The notes under the pieces were generated by a model that was not told the origin of the DNA, made no database searches, and saw nothing but the letters and a program-made list of their open reading frames with translations. DNA of 64,000 nucleotides. It comes from Mucilaginibacter psychrotolerans (GTDB lineage Bacteria > Bacteroidota > Bacteroidia > Sphingobacteriales > Sphingobacteriaceae). The stretch is taken from positions 351,840 through 415,839 of the forward strand of contig NZ_SOZE01000002.1 of NCBI RefSeq assembly GCF_004519315.1, in the 5' to 3' direction. This document shows positions 54,214 to 61,569 of this stretch, piece by piece (position 1 is the stretch's first letter; the number at the start of each line of letters is the position of its first letter). The position numbers were made by a program, and so were the translations under genes.

Positions 54214-54969
54214 TTATTTTGTTGGTGTTGCCATTGCAACGTGCGTAACCGGGTGTTTATCTTCTGCCCACAATCTGGCCCCGCCTTTTATGCCATCGGC
54301 ATTGGTTACTATCTTCATGTTTTTATCCAGCTTAAACGTAAGCTTGTCAGAGTTACCTCCGCCGATATATAAGTAGTCGTAATTGAATACGGTTTTCATA
54401 ATCTTGAAAACCTTTTTTATACGGCTGTTCCATTTTTTTACGCCCTCTTTATCCAGCGCACGGTCGCCAATGTATTCATCATAATCGCGGCCTTTTGATA
54501 CAGGGTGATGTGCCACTTCCATGTGAGGCAGCAGGTGGCCATCCATCAATAAGGCAGTACCGAAACCGGTGCCCAACGTAATCACCATCTCCAGGCCCTT
54601 GCCACTTACCACGCCGAGGCCCTGCATATCGGCATCATTTACTACCTGTGCATCTTTACCCAGGGCTTCTTCCAGCTTTGCTTTAAAGTTGATGTCTTTC
54701 CAAAGATCGTTGCCTAAGTTTGGTGCCGTGCGTACCACGCCGTTGCGCACATAGCCTGGGAAACCAACCGACACCTTATCATAACCGGGGAAGCTTTTCA
54801 CCAGTACGTTTATGGATTTTATTACATTCTCGGGACTGGCTGGTGATGGTGTAACCACCTTTTTATAATCCATCTTCAGGTTGCCTTTGCTATCTAATAT
54901 GGTAGCCTTTATGCTGGAACCGCCGATATCTATCGAAAGTATCTTTAACTGGGCAGGTGTTGTTTTCAT
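54214..54969 (-). CDS. ROK family glucokinase (polyphosphate glucokinase-like)
   Basis: 251 residues. SIDIGGSSIKATIL near 14 is the phosphate-1 motif, VSVGFPGYVRNG near 68 and NDADMQGLGVVSGKG near 112 complete the sugar site, and LGTGFGTALL near 133 is the phosphate-2 motif. The size and sequence match polyphosphate-glucose phosphotransferases better than ATP-specific ROK kinases; the donor is not proven by sequence alone. It makes glucose-6-phosphate to feed zwf and is the first gene of the minus-strand run. Confidence 0.85.
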   Translation of the reverse strand: MKTTPAQLKILSIDIGGSSIKATILDSKGNLKMDYKKVVTPSPASPENVIKSINVLVKSFPGYDKVSVGFPGYVRNGVVRTAPNLGNDLWKDINFKAKLEEALGKDAQVVNDADMQGLGVVSGKGLEMVITLGTGFGTALLMDGHLLPHMEVAHHPVSKGRDYDEYIGDRALDKEGVKKWNSRIKKVFKIMKTVFNYDYLYIGGGNSDKLTFKLDKNMKIVTNADGIKGGARLWAEDKHPVTHVAMATPTK

Positions 54970-55055
54970 GAACCGGTGATGTTAGTGGTCGTATGCTTTG
55001 CTCTGGTTTTAAAGTTTGTAAATATCACATTTTTAATAATAAATAAGCATAAATG

Positions 55056-55130
55056 TATATCAAAACGCTATACTTTATTAAATCTTAACCCTATATTAAT
55101 ACCCACAAAGCACCAAAACGTTTTGATATA
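55056..55130. promoter_or_regulatory. LacI-type palindrome upstream of the pentose-phosphate cluster
   Basis: CAAAACGTTTTG (55114-55125) is a perfect 12-bp palindrome with central CG, the LacI/GalR operator style. TATATCAAAACG (55056-55067) and CGTTTTGATATA (55119-55130) form a wider 12-bp inverted pair spaced by 51 nt. They lie 87-161 nt upstream of the ppgK-like start. Confidence 0.55.
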
Positions 55131-55339
55131 GTCTAACTCTGGCTAAATAAGCTGTTTATTTTAAAAAGGTTGGCGCACTAATGTAAAAAGTGGCTTTTAT
55201 GACATTGACTAAACAAGAATGGAGTAATTGACATAGCGTTGCGGATGTGCGGATTTCAGATTTCAAATGTGCAGATGGGAAAAGGCTTCGCACAGCCATT
55301 CTTCTTAATTTGTTGCCGAAATTTGGGGCAAATCTGAAA
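55131..55339. other. Spacer upstream of efp
   Basis: The rest of the 423-nt gap carries an imperfect inverted repeat around 55245-55339 (TTTCAGATTTCAAATGTGCAG and AATCTGAAATTTGCACATT). There is no gene. Confidence 0.5.
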
Positions 55340-55371
55340 TTTGCACATTTACGCTCAGATAATTAATTTTG
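55340..55371 (+). promoter_or_regulatory. Promoter of efp
   Basis: TTTG (55340-55343), 20-nt spacer, TAATTTTG (55364-55371): a full Bacteroidota promoter 21 nt before the ATG at 55393. Confidence 0.7.
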
Positions 55372-55392
55372 CCTCTCAATCGTAAACTTAAT

Positions 55393-55956
55393 ATGGCAAA
55401 GGCATCTGATATAAAAAACGGCAACATCCTTAAGTTCAACGGGGAGTTGGTGCAGGTAGAAGAGTTTTTACACCGCACACCTGGTAACCTGCGTGCATTT
55501 TACCAGGCGCGTATGCGCAACGTGCGTTCGGGTAAATTGGTTGAATACAGGTTCAGGACCGATGAAGAGGTAGATGTACGCCGAGTAGAGACCGGAGATT
55601 ACCAATACTTGTACGAAGACGGAGATGCATTGGTGGTGATGGATAACGCCACGTATGATCAGCACAACGTACCTAAGGCTTTATTCGGCGCAGCGGTGAA
55701 ATTTTTGAAAGAAGGCACGAACGTTATCGTAGCTTTTGAAAGCGACGAACCGATAATGGGCTCTATCCCCGGCTCGGCCGAATTAGAGATTACTTATACC
55801 GAACCAGCAGTAAAAGGCGATACCTCAACAGGTGCGCAAAAAAACGCTACCGTTGAAACTGGTGCCGAGATCCGCGTACCCTTATTTATCAACATTGGCG
55901 ATAAGGTAAAGGTTGATACCGCTACCGGCACATACGTGGAGCGGGTGAAAGGGTAG
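55393..55956 (+). CDS. efp: Translation elongation factor P
   Basis: 187 residues from the ATG at 55393; an in-frame extension to 55369 lies inside the promoter. Three beta-barrel domains are present, with the KOW-like domain I holding the tip loop RTPGNLRAF (residues 28-36) and the closing ATVETGAEIRVPLFINIGDKVKVDT block. The tip residue at the place of E. coli Lys34 is Asn32, so the lysylation or rhamnosylation known in other bacteria cannot occur at that residue. EF-P rescues ribosomes stalled at polyproline. A terminator follows at 55998. Confidence 0.96.
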   Translation: MAKASDIKNGNILKFNGELVQVEEFLHRTPGNLRAFYQARMRNVRSGKLVEYRFRTDEEVDVRRVETGDYQYLYEDGDALVVMDNATYDQHNVPKALFGAAVKFLKEGTNVIVAFESDEPIMGSIPGSAELEITYTEPAVKGDTSTGAQKNATVETGAEIRVPLFINIGDKVKVDTATGTYVERVKG

Positions 55957-55997
55957 GCGAAGCCCCCCAGCCCCCTGAAGGGGGAGCAAGATATTTG

Positions 55998-56024
55998 AAG
56001 CCTCCATTTTAGGGGGCTTTTTTA
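55998..56024 (+). terminator. Terminator of efp
   Basis: AAGCCTCC (55998-56005) pairs with GGGGGCTT (56012-56019, one G-U) and is followed by five T residues. Confidence 0.7.
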
Positions 56025-56036
56025 TGTGGGATGCTT

Positions 56037-56951
56037 TTATCGTAAGCGTTTGATGATGGCCCCGGTGTACGCTATTGCCGCAGCATAGGTCTCGATACCG
56101 TGGCCTACGTTGTTAAATACCTTAACTTCTTTTAAGTTGCTGATTTTTGCCATTGCGGCTGCTGCTGATTTTTGGTGGGGGAATAAAATATCTGCTGTAC
56201 CCTGTAGCAGGTAAGTTGGAGTTTTTACTTTTAGTAGTTCCTTATCCATATCATACGGCTTTTGGGTATTGTCTTTATACCGGCTAATGGCGAACACTTC
56301 GTAGTCTACGAGTAATTGCTCTGCCTCCAGCGAAAGTTGGTGCTCCGGCTTGCAAAACACAGCGTTATCTAAAAAAATCCGCACATTCTTTTCGCTGGTA
56401 GCCAGTATGGGCAATAGATTGTAATAAAGGTTTTTTATGGTAAGCGAGAACGATTGCAAACAGCCAGGATTAAGCAAAAACGCTGCATGCACTTTTTGCG
56501 GGTGTGTGATGCAAAGTTTCATGGCAATCAGCCCGCCGAAAGAGGCACCTGCGACATACGCCCTGCCGATGTTCAATTTATCCAAAACTTCTGCCGCCCA
56601 TTCTCCATAATCAGCTGATTTAATATCAGGTGTGCCGCCATCGCTCAGGTTGGGCAGTCCATTGGTTTCTACCAGATATATCTTAAGCGGCATGCCGAAG
56701 TTAGAGAGCCCGTTATCCAAATCCCAAAATAAAGATGTGGTGCGCGCACCCGGGAATATGACCAACGTTTCAGCATCTTTCAGCCTGGTGTTTACGCCCC
56801 ACGCTTGCGTTTTGCCCAATGCAGTCTCTATTTCGATGCTTAGGTAGGTTTTGTTATTAGCCTGCTCCAGGCGCGCAACCCAGTTTTTAAACCAGGCGGC
56901 ATCCTGTTCGGGGTTTTTGAAATAAGAGGTATGTTTTATTTGCATTGTCAT
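56037..56951 (-). CDS. Alpha/beta hydrolase
   Basis: 304 residues from the ATG at 56951. VIFPGARTTSLFWD near 70 is an oxyanion-region stretch, and the nucleophile elbow is AGASFGGLIAMKLC near 145, with Ser in GASFGG. ADILFPHQKS near 250 provides the Asp, and VGHGIETYAAA near 285 the catalytic His. Substrate cannot be predicted. A TTG start at 56984 would overlap the stop of the upstream gene; both lie in one operon with the M1 peptidase. Confidence 0.88.
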   Translation of the reverse strand: MTMQIKHTSYFKNPEQDAAWFKNWVARLEQANNKTYLSIEIETALGKTQAWGVNTRLKDAETLVIFPGARTTSLFWDLDNGLSNFGMPLKIYLVETNGLPNLSDGGTPDIKSADYGEWAAEVLDKLNIGRAYVAGASFGGLIAMKLCITHPQKVHAAFLLNPGCLQSFSLTIKNLYYNLLPILATSEKNVRIFLDNAVFCKPEHQLSLEAEQLLVDYEVFAISRYKDNTQKPYDMDKELLKVKTPTYLLQGTADILFPHQKSAAAAMAKISNLKEVKVFNNVGHGIETYAAAIAYTGAIIKRLR

Positions 56952-56980
56952 AAAAAGAGGTCGATCTGCTAGCAATGTAT

Positions 56981-58558
56981 TCAATCAGCAATCTTTATCG
57001 TTGCTAACAGATTAACATTCGGGTCGAATACGATATCACCCGATTCGGCTGTGAACTTCATGGTCATTTCTTTTTCCGTTACCCTGATAATCCCGGCTTT
57101 CCCATCAATCGTGAATTCTAAAGGGAATTCGTAAACGGTGTCCTGCTTCTGGATGATGTGCAGCGTTAAAGTTTTTGAAGCCTTATCGTACGTTTTCTCA
57201 ATCGTTAATGCTGGGTGCCCCGCTGTGTACAACCATTGTTTGAAGAATGGTTTCAAATCCACGCCGCCGACTTGTTCCATTACGGCGCATAGGTCGTCGG
57301 TATTGGCATTTTTATCTTTGTATTGCGTGTAATAATTACGGATGCCTTTCCAGAATAGTTCGTCGCCCAGTTTGCGGCGCAGCATGTGCAGCACCCAGCC
57401 GCCTTTTTGATAGCTGTTGGCATTCAGCAATTTCATGTAGTCGCCGTTTATTGTGGTATCTACAACAGCCGCGAAATGTGTTTTTTCCAACGCAAATACG
57501 GTCGCCTTATCTGCCAGCAACCGCTGCTCAAGCTGTTTTGTGCCATATTTGCTTTCGAGGTATAGGTTGGTCATGTAGGTGGCAAAGCCCTCGCTTAACC
57601 ACAAGTTAGGCCAGGTTTTTTCGCTGGCTGCATCGCCGAACCATTGGTGGGCAATTTCGTGGGCCATCAATTCTTCTATCGTGGGGCTTTTTACCGATTC
57701 TTCGAAATAGAAAATGCAGCTGGCATTCTCCATGCCGCCGAAAATGGTTTTTGATTGTACGTTGGCCAATTTCTCGTAACTGAACGGACCAACGTTTTTG
57801 ATGAAGAACGGCAATATCTCTTTAGCCACTGCATAACTTTTAAAACCCGTACCCTTATCCTCGGGGAATACATAGGTATAAACGGGGATGCCGTTAACAT
57901 CTCCTGTATGATCTATAGCAAAATCGGCTACGCCTATTACCATAACTTTGGTAGAGATGGGGGCATTCTCGCGCCAGTGCGTTAGTTTAAAATTGCCGGG
58001 CAAAGTTTGCTCTTTTAATTTAAGCCCGTTGGCCACAACGCCATAGTGGGCTGGCGCGGTTACGATAAATTCGACGGTTGCTTTATCCGAGGGGTGGTCT
58101 GCACAGGGTAGCCAGTTTTGCGCACGGTTGGGCCAGTTATCTCCGAAAAAGGTGCGGTGCTTGTAGTTATTGGTGGAGATAATCAATCCATCGGCAGGTA
58201 TGCCGCTGTATTTGATGGTATAGTTGTGGGTGCTGCTAGTAGTAACCTTTGTGCTGATGACAAGGGAAGTGCTATCCTGTTTGAACACCAACGCCTTGCC
58301 ACCTTCTGTAACGGATGATACCAGCATGCCTTTGCCATTGGTTTTCTTTTTAACCAAATCGAGGCTGAAGGCATTTACGGTTTTAAGGAATTTCACCTGC
58401 ACTGTGGCTTGCCCTTTTATGTTGTTATTAGCATCGTTGAGTTGCAGGGCAAATTTGTAATGAAGCACATCTATAGGGGCACCGGGTTGCTGGGCCTGGG
58501 CCGATAGCGTATATGTGACTACAAATGATAAAAGGAAAAGCTGACGAAGTTTGAGCAT
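56981..58558 (-). CDS. Secreted M1 family aminopeptidase
   Basis: 525 residues with a signal peptide (1-22). The beta-sandwich N-terminal domain (about 30-220) is followed by the thermolysin-like domain: GGMENASCIFYF near 268 is the exopeptidase motif, HEIAHQWFG near 290 binds zinc, and the third ligand Glu lies in LWLSEGFATYM about 20 residues later. It lacks the large C-terminal helical domain of PepN, ending after a short beta domain. It trims N-terminal residues in the periplasm. A TAAATTTA-GGCC-ATG arrangement precedes it. Confidence 0.93.
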   Translation of the reverse strand: MLKLRQLFLLSFVVTYTLSAQAQQPGAPIDVLHYKFALQLNDANNNIKGQATVQVKFLKTVNAFSLDLVKKKTNGKGMLVSSVTEGGKALVFKQDSTSLVISTKVTTSSTHNYTIKYSGIPADGLIISTNNYKHRTFFGDNWPNRAQNWLPCADHPSDKATVEFIVTAPAHYGVVANGLKLKEQTLPGNFKLTHWRENAPISTKVMVIGVADFAIDHTGDVNGIPVYTYVFPEDKGTGFKSYAVAKEILPFFIKNVGPFSYEKLANVQSKTIFGGMENASCIFYFEESVKSPTIEELMAHEIAHQWFGDAASEKTWPNLWLSEGFATYMTNLYLESKYGTKQLEQRLLADKATVFALEKTHFAAVVDTTINGDYMKLLNANSYQKGGWVLHMLRRKLGDELFWKGIRNYYTQYKDKNANTDDLCAVMEQVGGVDLKPFFKQWLYTAGHPALTIEKTYDKASKTLTLHIIQKQDTVYEFPLEFTIDGKAGIIRVTEKEMTMKFTAESGDIVFDPNVNLLATIKIAD

Positions 58559-58609
58559 GGCCTAAATTTAATAAAAATGGAAAGCTATCCTACGCATTTA
58601 GCGGTAGTA

Positions 58610-58909
58610 CTAATAAATAACAGGCCTCAATTGTATCTCGTGAAATCCTGCTGGATACCAAACGCCCCTAAACGTACTAGGTAACATGTTCAGCAGAACG
58701 TGTCCCACATCCAAAGTGGAGACATCAATGTTCTCTATACACATGGTAACATGGGGGAATAACATATTTTCAAAAACGGTTTTGCTGATGGTGTCGATTG
58801 CATCTTCATAGCTGTACGCGGTTACCCCTACACCGAAAGCAGGCATATATTGAAGGGGGATATCCTCAAACTGAAACCAATATCTCTTTAAATGTGGATT
58901 CTTTTGCAT
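58610..58909 (-). CDS. Small conserved hypothetical protein
   Basis: 99 residues, starting MQKNPHLKRYWFQFED and ending IQLRPVIY. It is predicted soluble, alpha/beta, without signal peptide. YMPAFGVGVTAYSYEDAIDTI in the middle is the most distinctive stretch. I do not recognise the family. It lies between the M1 peptidase and xth on the same strand with spacers of about 37-51 nt. Confidence 0.65.
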   Translation of the reverse strand: MQKNPHLKRYWFQFEDIPLQYMPAFGVGVTAYSYEDAIDTISKTVFENMLFPHVTMCIENIDVSTLDVGHVLLNMLPSTFRGVWYPAGFHEIQLRPVIY

Positions 58910-58946
58910 ATATCAACTTCTGTTCCCCCTTCAGGGGGTTAGGGGG

Positions 58947-59714
58947 CTAAAACTCCAATTCCAGCAACACCGGGCAATGGTCAGAGTGCTTTGCTTCGGG
59001 CAATATGGCCGCTCGTTTGATATTGCCCTCAAGCTCTTTACTCGCCATGGCATAATCAATACGCCAGCCCAAATTTTTCCCGCGTGCACCTGAGCGGAAA
59101 CTCCACCAGGTGTAATTGTGCGGCTCTTTGTTCAGATGGCGGAAGGTATCTACAAAGCCCGACTCGATGAAGTTCTCCATCCATTCGCGCTCTTCGGGCA
59201 AAAAGCCGGATGAGTTGGCATTGGATTTTGGGTTGTGGATATCGATAGCGCGGTGGCAGATATTGTAATCGCCGCAAACCACCAGCTTAGGGTGCTCTAC
59301 TTTCAGCAGGGTGAGGTACTTGCCGAATTCGTCCAGGAAACGGTATTTGAATACCTGCCGTTCATCGCCGCTGGAGCCGGAGGGGAAGTAAACACTCATA
59401 ACCGATACCTCATCAAAATCCACACGGATGCAGCGGCCCTCGCGGTCGAAATCGGGGATGCCGCAGCCATATTCTACATGGTTGGGCAATATCTTGCTGA
59501 AAATCGCGGTGCCGCTGTAGCCTTTCTTTTCTGCCGGGAACCAGAAGTGCTGGTAACCCAACGCATCTATCAGGCCCAAATCGGTGAGTACATCGGGCGT
59601 GGCTTTTATCTCTTGCAGGCAAACTACATCGGCATCGGTAGCCTGTAGCCAGGCCAGCCAGTTTTTATTGATGGCAGAACGAATGCCATTGACGTTATAG
59701 GTGATTATTTTCAT
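58947..59714 (-). CDS. xth: Exodeoxyribonuclease III
   Basis: 255 residues. ITYNVNGIRSAINKNW at the N-terminus has the Asn ligand, VVCLQEIKATPDVL near 30 the Glu metal ligand, DYNICHRAIDIHNPK near 148 the Asp/Asn pair, and SDHCPVLLEL at the C-terminus the His. This AP endonuclease/3' exonuclease removes abasic sites and 3' blocks. The CCCC-rich spacers on both sides are paired text of the GGGGGCTGGGGGG kind. Confidence 0.94.
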   Translation of the reverse strand: MKIITYNVNGIRSAINKNWLAWLQATDADVVCLQEIKATPDVLTDLGLIDALGYQHFWFPAEKKGYSGTAIFSKILPNHVEYGCGIPDFDREGRCIRVDFDEVSVMSVYFPSGSSGDERQVFKYRFLDEFGKYLTLLKVEHPKLVVCGDYNICHRAIDIHNPKSNANSSGFLPEEREWMENFIESGFVDTFRHLNKEPHNYTWWSFRSGARGKNLGWRIDYAMASKELEGNIKRAAILPEAKHSDHCPVLLELEF

Positions 59715-59814
59715 GCCCCCTCCGCCCCCTAAAAGGGGTACTTTACTTTAAAAGTTATCATTGTTATGTTTAAGTTTAGCCGTCAAAAGCTCCCCCTTTA
59801 GGGGGCTGGGGGGA

Positions 59815-60516
59815 CTAAAGCCCAAGCAATTTGTCCAAAGCCTTACACGCGCTCTTTTTCAATACCTCTACGGTCATCGGTACATTAACGAGCGGCCTGT
59901 CACGTGCATCCTTTTTAACGGCGGCTATAAGGTCAACCATATCTATGCCGGTTACTACCTCCCCGTAAACAGTGTAGTTTTGGTCCAGGTGGGGCGAGCC
60001 GCCAACTGTGGTGTAAAAGTCGCGCTGCCAGGCGGGGATTTTGCGGCCCTTAAGGCGGGTCATCTCCAGGGTATCTAATTTGCCGGGCGTAAAACGCTTG
60101 CCCTCTACAATATAAAACTGACAACCGCTGGATGCCTTTTTGGGGTTGTCTTCGCGGGCAGCGGCCAACACGCCACGTTTGTGGAACAAGCTATCGCGGA
60201 ATTCAGCGGGGATGGTGTATTTCACGTCGCCGTTGCCCAGCTCGGCACCGGGTTTTGTTTTGCTGGTATCGCGCGAATCTGGATCACCGCCTTGTATCAT
60301 AAAATTCTGTATCACCCGGTGGAACAGCGTGCCATTGTAAAAGCCCTGTTTTGCCAGCTTGATAAAGTTATCGCGGTGCAGGGGCGTTTGGTTATACAGG
60401 CGTATGATACAATCGCCGTAGCTGGTGCGTATACGCACGTACTGGTTCTTTGGCGGCCTGGCAAAGGCAATGCTCACCGTAAGCAGGAGTAATGTAAGGG
60501 TAAAAAGTTTCTTCAT
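59815..60516 (-). CDS. Peptidyl-prolyl isomerase, cyclophilin type (secreted)
   Basis: 233 residues with a signal peptide (1-19). FHRVIQNFMIQGGDPDSRDTSK near 65 is the cyclophilin active site with the catalytic Arg, and PNY-like VYGEVVTGIDMVDLI near 190 closes the barrel. The insertion KGRKIPAWQRDFYTTVGGSP near 155 is common in Bacteroidota members. It catalyses cis-trans prolyl isomerisation in the periplasm. The C-terminus carries a short Cys-containing tail (KKSACKALDKLLGL). Confidence 0.92.
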   Translation of the reverse strand: MKKLFTLTLLLLTVSIAFARPPKNQYVRIRTSYGDCIIRLYNQTPLHRDNFIKLAKQGFYNGTLFHRVIQNFMIQGGDPDSRDTSKTKPGAELGNGDVKYTIPAEFRDSLFHKRGVLAAAREDNPKKASSGCQFYIVEGKRFTPGKLDTLEMTRLKGRKIPAWQRDFYTTVGGSPHLDQNYTVYGEVVTGIDMVDLIAAVKKDARDRPLVNVPMTVEVLKKSACKALDKLLGL

Positions 60517-60549
60517 ATAAGTTATCAGAAGTTGGAAAGGTTATTAAAA

Positions 60550-60674
60550 GTTAAAAAGGTTGGAAGGGTTGTAAAAACGTTAAAATAGGTATTGTCGTAA
60601 AAAATTTAAATGTTTACTAAAGATATATCGTTACGCCCGATTTTCCAACCCTCAACCCTTCCAACCTTTTTAAC
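60550..60674. repeat. 22-bp perfect inverted repeat
   Basis: Arms at 60550-60571 (core GTTGGAAGGGTTG-like) and 60653-60674 are exact reverse complements with an 81-nt loop. It lies between two minus-strand genes. Confidence 0.85.
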
Positions 60675-60689
60675 CTTTTCAACTTAACG

Positions 60690-61034
60690 CTAATAACCGT
60701 TCTCATCGAAATAGGTAATAATAAGCGATTTAATGAGCAATTCCTGCTCTAGAATAGCGTAATTGGGAATGGTTTTTACTAATTTCCAGTGCGGCCAGCC
60801 ATCCTGGTCCTGCCCCTCCAGTTCGTAAAAGCCCATCTGGCTAAACAGCTTGCAATTGGCTATGTGCATCAGTTCTTCCTTTTGCCTTTTGCTGAATTTG
60901 CGGGGGCCCTGCCCCAGTTCCTGCACGCCAATTAAAAACAGCAGTACTTTTATGTCGGGCTTTTCGTTATCAAAGTCGGCTGCAATGCGGTCCTGTAATT
61001 GGGCGAACCTCTGGTTAATTTCGGCGGGTTTCAT
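60690..61034 (-). CDS. Small conserved hypothetical protein
   Basis: 114 residues from the ATG at 61034 (MKPAEINQRFAQLQDRI); the alternative start at 61106 overlaps the promoter. The protein is helical and acidic, with VLLFLIGVQELGQGPRKFSK near 40 and HIANCKLFSQMGFYELEGQD near 65. The family is not recognised, but the compact size and conserved look suggest a Bacteroidota-specific cytoplasmic protein. TATATTTG ends five bases before its ATG. Confidence 0.75.
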   Translation of the reverse strand: MKPAEINQRFAQLQDRIAADFDNEKPDIKVLLFLIGVQELGQGPRKFSKRQKEELMHIANCKLFSQMGFYELEGQDQDGWPHWKLVKTIPNYAILEQELLIKSLIITYFDENGY

Positions 61035-61039
61035 GCCGG

Positions 61040-61047
61040 CAAATATA
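61040..61047 (-). promoter_or_regulatory. -7 box abutting the 61034 start
   Basis: Minus-strand TATATTTG, then CCGGC and the ATG at 61034. It confirms this start and implies a leaderless mRNA. Confidence 0.55.
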
Positions 61048-61134
61048 CGTACGCCGCACTGTTTAAAATTGTCATCATTACGCGCAATTAACAATATTGT
61101 TACCATACAAACATGGCGTTAGCATATTATTAAT

Positions 61135-61142
61135 TAGCTTTG
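61135..61142 (+). promoter_or_regulatory. -7 box upstream of the Cys/His-rich gene
   Basis: TAGCTTTG, an exact match, overlapping the first possible TTG start at 61140 and hence favouring the GTG at 61173. Confidence 0.5.
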
Positions 61143-61172
61143 CATAAAATTGCCAAAAGCACATCAACTATT

Positions 61173-61505
61173 GTGAAAAAAAGCACTCTCCATATTTTAT
61201 ACGCCTGGGCATTGCTGCTTTGCTTTGCAACCGGCCAGTATATGGTATATGCCCACCAGCACAACCAGATAAAAAATGTGCATGCCTCATCCTGTCACGA
61301 TTGTAAATCCTCTACCCACACTATCGTAAAAGAAAAGTGCGAGGTTTGCGATAGCATGCACCATGTTGCTATGGACCTTTCGGTAAGTGTGGCCTATATG
61401 CACACGCTTATTACCACTACGCATACATTTAAATCGCCCGTTTACGATTTTACCAGCATAGCCCTCATATTAGCTGCCGGGCGTGCTCCTCCTGTTGTTT
61501 CTTAA
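61173..61505 (+). CDS. Small Cys/His-rich exported or membrane protein
   Basis: 110 residues from the GTG at 61173 (MKKSTLHILYAWALLL). The leader is hydrophobic (residues 5-20), and then come YAHQHNQ, SSCHDCKSSTH near 38, and KEKCEVCDSMHH near 53: two CxxC pairs and eight histidines within 45 residues, which looks like metal binding. A second hydrophobic segment, FTSIALILAAG, is at the C-terminus. It sits 65 nt before a TonB receptor. Metal (copper, zinc or iron) handling is inferred; the family is unknown. Confidence 0.7.
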   Translation: MKKSTLHILYAWALLLCFATGQYMVYAHQHNQIKNVHASSCHDCKSSTHTIVKEKCEVCDSMHHVAMDLSVSVAYMHTLITTTHTFKSPVYDFTSIALILAAGRAPPVVS

Positions 61506-61569
61506 TAAACACCATTCTTAATCAAGCCGCTATTACGTGGCATTTTACCGGATTTTTATTTTATTTATT

